Shown: positions 33,830 to 41,978 of the stretch, one piece after another | How positions within the stretch are numbered: the first letter of the stretch is position 1 | Layout: each line of letters opens with the position of its first letter | DNA from: Deltaproteobacteria bacterium | GTDB taxonomy: Bacteria; Myxococcota; B64-G9 | DNA length: 45,417 nt | Reading direction: 5' to 3' | Assembly: GCA_030622135.1 (NCBI GenBank) | Contig: JAUXGL010000009.1 | Location: forward strand, 1 to 45,417 | Notes under the pieces: generated by a model | The model's database searches: none | Told to the model about the DNA's origin: nothing | Seen by the model: the letters and a program-made list of their open reading frames with translations, nothing else | Program-made: the position numbers and the translations under genes

Positions 33830-34511
33830 GATTTCCCTCCACCACGCGCCCATCCGAAATGTACACCGCGCGCTGGGCGGTTCTGGCCACGGCCGGATCG
33901 TGGGTGACCATGATCAAGGTCACACCGGTCTCTGCATGCAGCCGGTGAAACAGGTCCAGAATCCGCGCCTGGGCCTGGGAATCCAGGTTTCCGGTCGGCT
34001 CGTCGGCCAGCAGCACCCTTGGACGGTTGGCCAGCGCCCGCGCGATGGCGACCCGCTGCCTCTCGCCGCCCGACAGCTCGTTGGGGCGGTGGAGCAAACG
34101 ATCGCCCAGACCGACTTTTGCGAGCAGGTCGGCTGCACGCTGGTGCTGTTCTCTCCTGGCCACCTGCTGGTAGTCCATGGGCAAAGCCACGTTTTGCAGC
34201 ACCGATACTCCGCGGAGCAGGTGAAAAGCCTGAAAGACGAAACCGATCGTGCGTCCGCGGAAGGACGAGAGGGCGTCGTCGTCCAATTCGTTTACTTCCT
34301 GGCCGTCCAGGCGGTAGCTGCCTGAACTGGGTTGGTCCAGGCAACCCAGGATGTTCATCAGGGTGGACTTGCCCGAGCCCGAGCGGCCCATGACGGCCAG
34401 GCATTCGCCCGCCTCCACCACCAGGTCGATCCCTCGCAGCGCAGGCACCTCAACTTTCCCCGCCAGGTAGGTCTTGGTCACGCCGTTGAGTTGAATGACG
34501 GGCTCGTGCAT
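33813..34511 (-). CDS. ABC transporter ATP-binding protein (MacB/LolD type)
   Basis: ATPase, 232 residues. Walker A is [10 protein letters not shown], the Q loop FVFQAFHLL, the signature [15 protein letters not shown], Walker [13 protein letters not shown], and the H loop MVTHDP. The placement and the PTGNLDS stretch are typical of the LolD/MacB/FtsE group. It powers the separate permease encoded two genes later. It starts 4 bases after the TolC-like stop. Confidence 0.95.
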   Translation of the reverse strand: MHEPVIQLNGVTKTYLAGKVEVPALRGIDLVVEAGECLAVMGRSGSGKSTLMNILGCLDQPSSGSYRLDGQEVNELDDDALSSFRGRTIGFVFQAFHLLRGVSVLQNVALPMDYQQVARREQHQRAADLLAKVGLGDRLLHRPNELSGGERQRVAIARALANRPRVLLADEPTGNLDSQAQARILDLFHRLHAETGVTLIMVTHDPAVARTAQRAVYISDGRVVEGNHAPAG

Positions 34512-34515
34512 GCCG

Positions 34516-35952
34516 CTACCTCAGCCGGCAGCCGACCTTCTGGTGCAGGTCGCCCAGCAGGCTCTGTAGTTTGCTTTGCCGGGTCAGCAGGCTCATCTGG
34601 TCTCTGCGGAGCGAGATGCTGGCCTCGTCCAGCTCGCGCTGGAAGCGGACCACGTCCGCCAGGGTGGAGATGCCGCTCTGGTACTTCTCCTCCTCGGCTT
34701 CCAGCTTGAGCTCGGCCAGCTCTCGCCGGCGCCGCGAAAGCTCCAGCCTTTCCGTCTGGGCCTTGAGCTGGGTGAGCAGGTTGAGAACTCCGAAGCGCAC
34801 CCGGGTCTGCTGCTCTTGGTAGCGCGCCTGCTTGGCTCGAGCCTGCATGTTCGCGCGCTCCACATCGGCCCGGTCGGGTCCGCGATCCAGCGGCATCTCG
34901 AACTTGAGCCCCAGGGTTCCTTCAGGCCTATCTCCCTTGACCACCTCACTCCATACCCTGGATGCGTTATTATTGATGCCGCCCAGGCGCAGGCCCGCTT
35001 CTAGGTCCAGGCGTGGCCAGGCCTGGTTTTCCCGGTAGTCACGCTGCACCCGGGCCCGCTTCCACTCGAGCTTTAGCACCCTGAGCATGGGATTGGCGGC
35101 CATGCCCGTAGCGAGTGCGTCCGCTTGGGTAGGCACGGGGGTGGTAGGCGTGTCCAGGTTGCCTGCCGCCACGAGGACCTCCTCCGGTTGCAACTGGAGA
35201 AGCTCGGCCAGACGGCGCCGCGCCAGCGCCAATGACTCGCGTGCACGCACCATCTCCTGCTCGAAGAAAACCAGGTTTTCCTCCACCACGTAGATTTCCA
35301 TGTCGGCGAGGATGCCGCGCTGGATGTAGCCCCGGGTGTCCTCGTAGCGTTCCTGGGCGCGATCCCGCGAGCGCGTCTTGATCTTCAAATCGGCCTGCGC
35401 AAAGGCCAGGTTCCAGTAGGCCTGGTCCAGCTCGACGATGAAATCGTTGAGCTGGGATCTGAACAGCTCCTGCTGGATCTGGTCGTCCAACTCGGCCAGC
35501 ATCAGTGGCGTCCTTGCGCTGGTTCCCCAGGCGTCCTTGAGCAAAGGCTGGCTGACCGAAAGATCGAGTGTGGCCGTGTGATCCGGAGTGGTTTGGCCGG
35601 ACACGTGGTTGTCCACGTTGACCCTGGCGCTCAGCTCGGTGCCGATCTGCGTCTTCCAGTCCACGCCACTCGATACGACGATGGAGCGGTCCCGCTCGCT
35701 GTTGCCTTCCGGAGGAGTCAGGTCGTCGTAATTCACCTCGAAGGTGAGCACGGGCGCAAATGGTCTCCCGGCCGCCTCCACTCCGTAGGCTATGCGCTCT
35801 TTTTCCAGCCGGTCGGCAAGCAGGCCGAGGTTACGTTCTACTCCCAGTTGGATGGCATCCAGCCTGGAGATCGGCCTCGGATCCGCGCTGCCCGCATATG
35901 CCATGTGCGCTACGGTCAGAAAGCTCAGCAACGCCAAACCGATCCTGCCCAT
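34516..35952 (-). CDS. TolC-family outer membrane efflux protein
   Basis: Outer-membrane channel, 478 residues. A signal peptide (MGRIGLALLSFLTVAHMAYA, cleavage near Gly21) is followed by two TolC-type repeats. These include DLSVSQPLLKDAWGTS, the long helices with DQAYWNLAFAQADLKIKTRS and ARESLALARRRLAELLQLQP, and in the second half LGLKFEMPLDRGPDRADVER and SRRRRELAELKLEAEEEKYQ. It is the first gene of the five-gene export operon; no clear promoter was found in the 127 bases upstream. Confidence 0.92.
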   Translation of the reverse strand: MGRIGLALLSFLTVAHMAYAGSADPRPISRLDAIQLGVERNLGLLADRLEKERIAYGVEAAGRPFAPVLTFEVNYDDLTPPEGNSERDRSIVVSSGVDWKTQIGTELSARVNVDNHVSGQTTPDHTATLDLSVSQPLLKDAWGTSARTPLMLAELDDQIQQELFRSQLNDFIVELDQAYWNLAFAQADLKIKTRSRDRAQERYEDTRGYIQRGILADMEIYVVEENLVFFEQEMVRARESLALARRRLAELLQLQPEEVLVAAGNLDTPTTPVPTQADALATGMAANPMLRVLKLEWKRARVQRDYRENQAWPRLDLEAGLRLGGINNNASRVWSEVVKGDRPEGTLGLKFEMPLDRGPDRADVERANMQARAKQARYQEQQTRVRFGVLNLLTQLKAQTERLELSRRRRELAELKLEAEEEKYQSGISTLADVVRFQRELDEASISLRRDQMSLLTRQSKLQSLLGDLHQKVGCRLR

Positions 35953-36026
35953 TCTCGAACTCCTGCTGTCCCTGATGAGAACAGTTTAAATCGCCTGGAT
36001 CATTCCGCCAAAACGGTATGTTCCGT

Positions 36027-36062
36027 AAAAAAACCCGAGATCGGAGTAGAACCTCCAGGGCC
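36027..36062 (-). terminator. Possible terminator of the small Cys-rich gene
   Basis: Read on the - strand, a GC-rich segment with GGAG/CTCC pairing is followed by CGGGTTTTTTT. The seven T's lie at 36027-36033. The stem is short and I could not draw it well, so this is a weak call. It would separate the Cys-rich gene from the TolC operon. Confidence 0.35.
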
Positions 36063-36079
36063 TTTCCAGCGGATCGGCT

Positions 36080-36373
36080 TTATTTCGGAACCAGGTAGAC
36101 GATCTTTACCATCCCGGTTGCCTTGGATGGATCCGAGATGGAGACGATCTTGGCGCCGTCGGGGACCTTGATGGGTGCGTCGGCGGGGGCTTCCTTTTCC
36201 TTGATCTCGCCGCGCCACTCTTCCCGGTTGCGGGAGAGGTAGAAACAACCCGCGCATCCGGCGAACTCTCCGGCCACGTCTTTTTGAAAGATCTCACAGA
36301 ACCCGATGGGGTAGTTGGGCAGTGGGTCCACCGAACGGGGATCGGTCCAATGCAGGCAGTCAATGCATTTCAT
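36080..36373 (-). CDS. Small cysteine-rich protein, function unknown
   Basis: 97 residues, not recognised. Five Cys are arranged as C3xxC6, C26, C40xxC43, a pattern that could hold a zinc ion or an Fe-S cluster (MKCIDCLHW; EFAGCAGCFYLSRNREEW). The second half lacks Cys and reads like a small beta domain (GAKIVSISDPSKATGMVKIV). It lies upstream of the TolC operon in the same direction, 127 bases away. The ATG has no good Shine-Dalgarno. The 267 bases upstream to the divergent GntR gene hold no other gene that I can see. Confidence 0.6.
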   Translation of the reverse strand: MKCIDCLHWTDPRSVDPLPNYPIGFCEIFQKDVAGEFAGCAGCFYLSRNREEWRGEIKEKEAPADAPIKVPDGAKIVSISDPSKATGMVKIVYLVPK

Positions 36374-36605
36374 GGTGGGGAGACTGTAGCCTTTCTGGAC
36401 AGGAATGTAAATCCAATCTTGATAGTCTCGTAAAAGGTTTATCCACGGCCCACGCCGGCGAGGCTGGATGCCGGTCTGTCCGGAGCGCCTATTAGCGCGG
36501 GAGCCTCAATCTACCAGTAATACCCGAAAGATGATGTGTAACTCACTGACTTCTCAAAGAAACCACAGGTGCCCGGTGCCAAAGATACGGTGAAAGAAGG
36601 GTGGG

Positions 36606-36634
36606 TTGACGTTTGTTATATTGTTATATATCAT
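36606..36634 (+). promoter_or_regulatory. Predicted promoter of the GntR gene with tandem 8-base repeats in the spacer
   Basis: TTGACG (36606-36611), a 17-base spacer and TATCAT (36629-36634) match the consensus at 5 of 6 bases each. The spacer contains TTGTTATA twice in direct tandem (36613-36620, 36621-36628). The ATG is at 36641, exactly where transcription would start, so the message may be leaderless. The repeats are a natural candidate for autoregulation by the GntR protein. Confidence 0.6.
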
Positions 36635-36640
36635 ACGGTC

Positions 36641-37651
36641 ATGAAAATCGCTCTTGATCCCAAAAGCCCGGTTCCGCTGTACCACCAGGTCGCGGAGACA
36701 ATCAGCTACCGCATCGCAACCGGACGTTTGTTACCCGGAGAGAGGCTTCCGCCGGTTCGTGAAGCCGCCGTGGTATTGGGTGTCAACATGCACACGGTTC
36801 GCCGCGCTTATGCCGAGCTGGCTCAGAAGGGCTTGGTGGAAATGCGGGGTGCCCGGGGGACCCGGGTTCTGGGCCGAGCGCGCGTTGGGCCGCGGGGGGT
36901 GTCGCGGCGCAAGCTTGACGGTTTTATGGAGCGTGTGCTGCGTGAGGCGCGTCAGCAACATGGTCTCACGCGACACGACCTTGTTCATCTGCTGGCCAAC
37001 TGGTCGCCGGCGACTTCCGAGGCAGCCGGCGTTGTTCACGTGGTGGAGTGCAGCCAAGCTCAGTGCAGCGACCATGTGCAGGAGATCAAATCACACTGGC
37101 AGGTCGACGCACGACCCTGGTGCTTGTCAAAACAGGGCGAACCGCCTCCGGGCCCGATCGTGGCCACCTATTTTCATCATAACGAGGTTCGTCGGCGTTG
37201 GCCACACCGCTTGCACGAGATCCGCTTTGTGGCGATCCGCCCCGACCCGCGGCTCCCGGCGCGGGTTCGCCCGCGCCCGGCCCCGGGCAAGCGCAGCGGG
37301 CTTACGCTCTGCGAGCTCGACGAGCCGATGGCCCGAAACATCGCGTCGGATCTGTCGGTATTGTTCCCGGCTGACCGCTATCGCATCAAGCCGCGCGTCG
37401 TGCAGCGCGCCGGCGAACTGCTGGAATCGCCCCAGAGCCGCACGCCGGTACTCTTCTCGCCGCGTGTGTGGGGCCAGCTCAGCTCCGCGGAGCGGAACGA
37501 TGCCCGCGCGATCAAGGTGACCTACGTTATTGAACCGGAGGAACTGGAGGCTGTTGGTGAGCACTTCGGTTGGCGCCGCCGCAACGCAACCGGCAGTGTG
37601 TCCAACGAACGAATGACTGGTAACAAAACGCGGAAAAGGAGCACCTCATGA
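36641..37651 (+). CDS. GntR-family transcriptional regulator
   Basis: Regulator, 336 residues. The N-terminal winged helix is typical: SPVPLYHQVAETISYRIATG, LLPGERLPPVREAAVVLGVN, then HTVRRAYAELAQKGLVEMRG. The remaining ~230 residues are a ligand or partner domain that I do not recognise; it is not clearly FadR, HutC or an aminotransferase fold. ATG 36641 (MKIALDPKS) is preferred over 36569 because it fits the family and follows the promoter directly. The stop overlaps the start of the lipoprotein gene (ATGA), so the two are coupled. Confidence 0.85.
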   Translation: MKIALDPKSPVPLYHQVAETISYRIATGRLLPGERLPPVREAAVVLGVNMHTVRRAYAELAQKGLVEMRGARGTRVLGRARVGPRGVSRRKLDGFMERVLREARQQHGLTRHDLVHLLANWSPATSEAAGVVHVVECSQAQCSDHVQEIKSHWQVDARPWCLSKQGEPPPGPIVATYFHHNEVRRRWPHRLHEIRFVAIRPDPRLPARVRPRPAPGKRSGLTLCELDEPMARNIASDLSVLFPADRYRIKPRVVQRAGELLESPQSRTPVLFSPRVWGQLSSAERNDARAIKVTYVIEPEELEAVGEHFGWRRRNATGSVSNERMTGNKTRKRSTS

Positions 37652-39597
37652 GAACCACTCTCTCTCCCTTTTTGCAGATAAGTTTGCTCATCTGCGTCGG
37701 CTGCGCAAGGCAAGCTCACATAGTTGCGCCACCGACGCTTGATCAGGCGGACACCGCGTATGTCAGAGTGGATCTCGATCTGTCGCGCCGGATCCTGGAA
37801 AGGCTACTTGAAGACCCGGATGCCTCCCTCGAAGACAAGGTTCGAGCCGAACAAAAGCTGGCCAGACAGGACTGGAAGTTTCACCGGGACATCTCCGCCG
37901 CCCGGGCCAGACTCGCGCGGGCTGATGCCCGGGGAGTGAAGCGGTTCGATAGCTGGTTGATACTCAGTCGCATTGAGAGAGAAGCGCGGCATTTCGACGC
38001 TGCCGGGGAAGCCGCCAAAAGCGCCCTCCACCATGCGAAGTCCCGTTCACAGACAAAGGACGCCCGGATCCAACTCGCCAACACTGTCTTACTCCAAGCC
38101 ATGACCGGCCAAAAAGAAGCGGGGAATTACGACAGGCGATTGCTCTCGGAAGCATCGGCGGATCTATCCGAAATACTTGCCGAGGAGCCGGGACACCGGG
38201 AGGCTTCCACGCTGCTCCTCGGAGCGGCCCTGCTCCTCGACCACGGACCGACCGCACTCTGGGCCTGGCGTTCCTATTGCCATATCCCGGAAGGGCGGTC
38301 GGCGCAGGGGCTGATGAGCGAGCCCGGCCGAGCCCTGGACAGACTGCTGCCGGTTTGGCAACGGCGCCGCTTGACGCGCCGTCAACAGGAAGAGCTGGTC
38401 CTGGCCCTGGCACAGTCCCGGTTCTTCAGATATGCGGCACTGGTGGCCCGCAAACCGCATTCCGAAGATTCTGCCCCTCTCACGGGCGTTCCCCGCGTCG
38501 CGGAGATCGTGGCATACAGCGAATTCCTGGAGAACGTCGAAGAGCTGACCAACGAGTTCTATCGTTTGACCGCGCTTCGCAAGGAGAACAAAGCCGCCTA
38601 CATGCAGCAATGGGATAGGGATGCAAGACAACTGTGGGGCCAACTGCTCTTTGACGGCGAACGACCACGGTTCACTCGCCGGTTGTTCGCGGGTGAGATC
38701 GATCGGAGGTTCGGAGGCTATATCAGTTTCGGGATGGTAGACGTCTATTACGGTTTGGCTTTCGGGCATCGTTTCGCCGATGACACCAAGATAATAAGAC
38801 AATATGGACACGAGGTGGAGCTTCGTTTTGTAGCACTGGATTCCATGGTCTCGAATTTCTACACGAGCTGGTTTTGGGATGGAAAGTCGGCGGTAGGTGG
38901 CTGGGCGAAACCAAGAACGATTTACCAGGTGCGAGCGGAATACGCAGATGGCCCGTTTCGTGCTTGGCGTAAAGTGACCGATCCAAAGCTGCGCCGAGAC
39001 ATCCGGAAGAAAATCGCCGAGAACAGTGTCTCGGACGATGCCCTGGCGTCGAGTAATCCTTACGCTTATCTGCCCGGATTGGATTACAGGCTCGAGTTGC
39101 TGTGCCTGGAACGGCTACTGGAATCAGTACGGACGGAAGGGCGCCACGGCGCACAGGTTTGTATGGCATTCGTGGCCGAATACGAGCGCATGACAATGGA
39201 ATTCTCGATTTTCGCTCACGAAGGCCGGCACGCCCTTGATGAGGTTCTGCACCCGGCCCATTTCAACTGGCGGCGTCTGCGTAGCGAAGGTTTCAATACA
39301 TGGAGCCAGGCCGAGAAGGAGTTCCGCGCCAAGTTATCCGAGATTGCTTTTGCGCCCGATCCGCAGATGGCGTTTCATGTCGCGGTTCTCGATCAAAACA
39401 TCGGAGACCAGACTGGGCACGGACAGGCAGGCGAACGGATCGTGAAGGGAATCGTGGAGTGGATGGACGCGCATCGAGACGACGTCGCCGGTTTGAATGC
39501 GAACCGACCGTTACTCCCGCAGTTTGATCTCTTGACCTTCGAGCAGATACGCGCCGCCGTGCGCAAAATGGACCCGCTTGCATCCGGGCACAGATAG
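37648..39597 (+). CDS. Predicted lipoprotein with HExxH zinc-protease motif (649 residues)
   Basis: Not recognised as a named family. A lipoprotein signal (LLICVGC, Cys19) is followed by an Arg/Ala/Leu-rich helical region (about residues 25-300) that looks like TPR-type repeats (e.g. FDAAGEAAKSALHHAKSRSQ). The C-terminal part has FAHEGRHALDE, HExxH with His524, Glu525 and His528. A Glu within EFRAKLSEIAFAPDP about 35 residues later may be the third zinc ligand. It is coupled to the GntR regulator, so it may be under its control. Likely a membrane-anchored metallopeptidase of the periplasm; the substrate is unknown. Confidence 0.75.
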   Translation: MRTTLSPFLQISLLICVGCARQAHIVAPPTLDQADTAYVRVDLDLSRRILERLLEDPDASLEDKVRAEQKLARQDWKFHRDISAARARLARADARGVKRFDSWLILSRIEREARHFDAAGEAAKSALHHAKSRSQTKDARIQLANTVLLQAMTGQKEAGNYDRRLLSEASADLSEILAEEPGHREASTLLLGAALLLDHGPTALWAWRSYCHIPEGRSAQGLMSEPGRALDRLLPVWQRRRLTRRQQEELVLALAQSRFFRYAALVARKPHSEDSAPLTGVPRVAEIVAYSEFLENVEELTNEFYRLTALRKENKAAYMQQWDRDARQLWGQLLFDGERPRFTRRLFAGEIDRRFGGYISFGMVDVYYGLAFGHRFADDTKIIRQYGHEVELRFVALDSMVSNFYTSWFWDGKSAVGGWAKPRTIYQVRAEYADGPFRAWRKVTDPKLRRDIRKKIAENSVSDDALASSNPYAYLPGLDYRLELLCLERLLESVRTEGRHGAQVCMAFVAEYERMTMEFSIFAHEGRHALDEVLHPAHFNWRRLRSEGFNTWSQAEKEFRAKLSEIAFAPDPQMAFHVAVLDQNIGDQTGHGQAGERIVKGIVEWMDAHRDDVAGLNANRPLLPQFDLLTFEQIRAAVRKMDPLASGHR

Positions 39598-39658
39598 CCG
39601 GATAGCAGCTCTATACCGCGGCGGGGCTCATCGTTGTATCCTGGCAACGGAGGTACGC

Positions 39659-39901
39659 GTGGACAAGTGGTGCAAGCTGGAGCAGGTCGTCTGCCGTTCG
39701 GAAAGAAGGGCCGACGAGAAGCCGGTCAAGTTCCGCCGGCAGGGGAAGTGGGTGCAGATTGACCGGATCCGGTCCACCCGCCTGGAGCGCGGTCCCGGCG
39801 AGTCGGATCCTACCTACCGGGTTTTCGAGGTGGAGAGCGAGTCGGGTGTCGTCTGGCTGCGCGTGGCCCTGGATGGTTGGGTGTGGGAGCTCAGGATATG
39901 A
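39659..39901 (+). CDS. Small basic/aromatic protein, function unknown
   Basis: 80 residues from GTG 39659, set by CGGAGG at 39648-39653; an upstream ATG in frame overlaps the previous gene. It reads KPVKFRRQGKWVQIDRIRST, then VFEVESESGVVWLRVALDGW and VWELRI. It looks like a small all-beta domain with several Trp, in the style of the short DUF6504-like proteins, but I am not sure. Its end overlaps the truD 3' end by 11 bases (convergent). Confidence 0.6.
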   Translation: MDKWCKLEQVVCRSERRADEKPVKFRRQGKWVQIDRIRSTRLERGPGESDPTYRVFEVESESGVVWLRVALDGWVWELRI

Positions 39902-40904
39902 TTAGTTCGCGGATGACGCTGGTGGCGTATCCGCCGGCCACCAGGGAGAAGGAGAGCAGTACCGAGTTTCCTTGTGGCTCTACCGACAACCCTTCCGGCA
40001 TCAGGCGTATGGGACGGCGGGTTCCTCGGGTGAGTTTTGGAAATTTGCGGAAGGCTGCCTCGGTCAGACCCGAGTCCCGCAAGACGTCCCGCTCCATGTT
40101 CCCGGGCTCGCCCCGGGCCGCCTTCATCTTGGGGCCGAAGATGGGGCCGGAGGGATGAATCTCCCGGGCATCCATCCGGGGTTGCTCCCGCTCTGGATCT
40201 TCGCAAAGAAACCGGCCGCCGGTGTCCGCCTTGATCAGCAGGTCTCCCTCGATCGCCTGATTGAATAGCCCGCGGCTGAGACGCAGGGCCAGGACGTCGT
40301 TGAACAGGCCGGACTGCACCGCGCTGAGCAGGAGACGCAGGGTACGCTTGTCGTGCCGGCCTTTCCCGCCGGCCAGCAACTCGCGGCCGGCAGCCTCGTT
40401 TTGGCCGTCCCGCCCGAAGCGCTGGGGGCCGAAGTAGTTGGGAACCCCCTTTTCTGCGAGGGCGGCGCAGCGCCGGGCAATTTCGTCGCCGCCATTCGTC
40501 TCCAGATCGCGAATCCGGATGTGGAAGCGGTTGCCCTTCAGGTGGCCGGTCTTGAGCTTGTTGGTGTGCAGGTCGGAGCGGAGGATGGTCGCGCCTTCGA
40601 GTCGGAATTTGTCCAGGCCTTCGCGGGCCTCCGCCGGAATGGAGAGCCACTGGCGGGTCAGCGCCGCGCGGTCCTTCAGACCGGCGCAGCCGATTTGCCC
40701 CGTCTTGATCCGCAGGTACTTCGCCAGCGCACGGACGACCTCGTCGGTGGTGCGGTTTCGCTTTTCCACGTGCAAAAACAGATGGGAGCCCTGGCCGGCG
40801 GGTAAATAGGCGGGAATCTCCTCCACCTGAAAGTCCTCGGGCTCTTTGCGGATGGTGCCGGTGACGCTGGGGGGATCCAGTCGGGTGGGCCAGCGATCCG
40901 ACAT
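39891..40904 (-). CDS. truD: tRNA pseudouridine(13) synthase TruD
   Basis: TruD, 337 residues, makes pseudouridine 13 in tRNA. The catalytic Asp is D78 in GCAGLKDRAALTRQW. Other family parts: EPEDFQVEEIPAYLPAGQGS at the start, LKGNRFHIRIRD, VPNYFGPQRFGRDGQN and, at the end, SFSLVAGGYATSVIRELI. The ATG overlaps the yjbQ stop by one base, so the two are probably cotranslated. Confidence 0.96.
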   Translation of the reverse strand: MSDRWPTRLDPPSVTGTIRKEPEDFQVEEIPAYLPAGQGSHLFLHVEKRNRTTDEVVRALAKYLRIKTGQIGCAGLKDRAALTRQWLSIPAEAREGLDKFRLEGATILRSDLHTNKLKTGHLKGNRFHIRIRDLETNGGDEIARRCAALAEKGVPNYFGPQRFGRDGQNEAAGRELLAGGKGRHDKRTLRLLLSAVQSGLFNDVLALRLSRGLFNQAIEGDLLIKADTGGRFLCEDPEREQPRMDAREIHPSGPIFGPKMKAARGEPGNMERDVLRDSGLTEAAFRKFPKLTRGTRRPIRLMPEGLSVEPQGNSVLLSFSLVAGGYATSVIRELIIS

Positions 40905-41326
40905 CAGTCGGTACCCAGCAGTTGCACCACCACCTTGCGTTTGCGGGGCCGATTATCGTGGCAGAGCACCACGACCTGTTGCCAGGTGCCCAGTACCAGC
41001 GAACCCCCCGATACGGGCACCGTCATCGAAGGGCCCACCAGGGCGGAGCGCACGTGCGAGAAACCGTTACCGTCGCCCCAGCGCGCGTCGTGTTGGTAGT
41101 TGATGTCCTCGGGCGCCAGCCGCCGGACCGCTTCGCGCAGATCGGACACGGCGCCGCTTTCGTACTCGATGGTGGTTATAGAGGCCGTGGCGCCGGGAGT
41201 GAAAACCGTGGCCAGGCCTTCCTTCAAGCCTTCGTCGGACACAATCTGTTCCACCCGGGAGGTGATGTCGTGGATGTCGGTGTGCCCCTTGGTGGATACC
41301 TCGAAGTCCCGACACAGCGCGATCAT
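40904..41326 (-). CDS. yjbQ: YjbQ family protein (UPF0047)
   Basis: 140 residues from ATG 41326, chosen because GGAGGA lies just upstream; a longer frame is possible but has no such site. Family motifs: TKGHTDIHDITSRVEQIV, GLATVFTPGATASITTIEYE, NYQHDARWGDGNGFSHVRSA and GTWQQVVVLCHDNRPRKRKV. The H/D/E residues form the known conserved pocket; E. coli YjbQ has weak thiamine phosphate synthase activity, but the true role is unsettled. It is the first gene of the yjbQ-truD pair. Confidence 0.93.
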   Translation of the reverse strand: MIALCRDFEVSTKGHTDIHDITSRVEQIVSDEGLKEGLATVFTPGATASITTIEYESGAVSDLREAVRRLAPEDINYQHDARWGDGNGFSHVRSALVGPSMTVPVSGGSLVLGTWQQVVVLCHDNRPRKRKVVVQLLGTD

Positions 41327-41462
41327 GATTTCCTCCTTCGAACCTTTTTTCTCCGGGCAATGAGTTATTGTATGTTGTGGGACCCATGGAGGCAAGGGAT
41401 GAGGGACACCTCCATCTGTTCAAATACGTGTACCATCCTTCAAAATGCCATGAATGGGAGCG

Positions 41463-41642
41463 TCACTTTTCCGTTGCAATTCCATCTCGGGCCTCACAAC
41501 CCCCTCTCCCGCTGGCGGGAGAGGGTCGGGGTGAGGGTGGATCAGCGTGCAGTGTGTTCCAGATATCCTGCAATACCGCTCCTGTTTTTTGGAGCACCTG
41601 CTGGCTCCAGTTGCCGTCGAAGAGGTTGAGCACGTGCCGCAT
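41463..41642 (-). pseudogene. Possible short gene remnant next to the REP-like hairpin
   Basis: An open frame of 59 codons from ATG 41642 reads MRHVLNLFDGNWSQQVLQKT, then GAVLQDIWNTL, which looks like real protein. It then runs through the REP-like hairpin (PSPRPSPASGRGG) to a stop at 41463. The frame stays open upstream past 41700. The last ~25 codons are repeat-derived, so this looks like a truncated gene. No family recognised. Apart from this and the hairpin, 41327-41731 holds no gene that I can support. Confidence 0.3.
41492..41536. repeat. REP-like palindromic element
   Basis: CCCTCTCCCG (41502-41511), loop CTGG, CGGGAGAGGG (41516-41525): a perfect 10-bp stem flanked by a second pair CCTCAC (41492-41497)/GTGAGG (41531-41536). 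This CCCTCTCCC...GGGAGAGGG...GGGGTGAGGG type occurs as a dispersed intergenic repeat in many bacterial genomes. Such repeats can act as mRNA ends or be spread by REP-associated transposases. Confidence 0.8.
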
Positions 41643-41731
41643 GTAGGTGCGGTGGACGTTTGACTCGGGGGAGACGTCCTCGCCCGACCCCCCAATTTGG
41701 CCCGCGTGCCAGGCGGGAGAAACGCTTGGGA

Positions 41732-41899
41732 TTAGCCTGAAGCGATCTTGCGGCGCTCGTGGGGCAGTGGGGCTATATCGAGTCCGTACTTTTCAGCGTC
41801 CTCGATTGTGGTGCGGCGGTAGTACTCTAGGAACTCTTCGTCACTCCAGTCCTTGCGCTCTTCGTACAGCCGCTCCCGAATCTCGTGCAGTTGCCGCAT
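41732..41899 (-). CDS. Small charged protein, function unknown
   Basis: 55 residues from ATG 41899; an in-frame GTG at 41965 with AGGGGACGGA upstream would make it 77. It reads MRQLHEIRERLYEERKDWSD, then EEFLEYYRRTTIEDAEKYGL: mostly helical and strongly charged. Short proteins of this style are often antitoxin-like, but I see no toxin partner. The region 41923-41940 (+ strand) holds a 6-bp hairpin CGTGTC/GACACG upstream of the ATG. It ends 14 bases before... the downstream spacer, and lies 13 bases after the lipoprotein gene, same strand. Confidence 0.5.
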   Translation of the reverse strand: MRQLHEIRERLYEERKDWSDEEFLEYYRRTTIEDAEKYGLDIAPLPHERRKIASG

Positions 41900-41978
41900 G
41901 GTCTCGGGTTCACGGTACGTGTCCCTGGAGACACGGCTTCCTGTCTCTCTGCTAGTTGAACCCACTCCGTCCCCTTAC

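Noticed and set aside
40983..41020. A third copy of the GTGCCC/GGGCAC hairpin
   Set aside because: It lies inside yjbQ, lacks the linker and second stem, and the match is only six bases.
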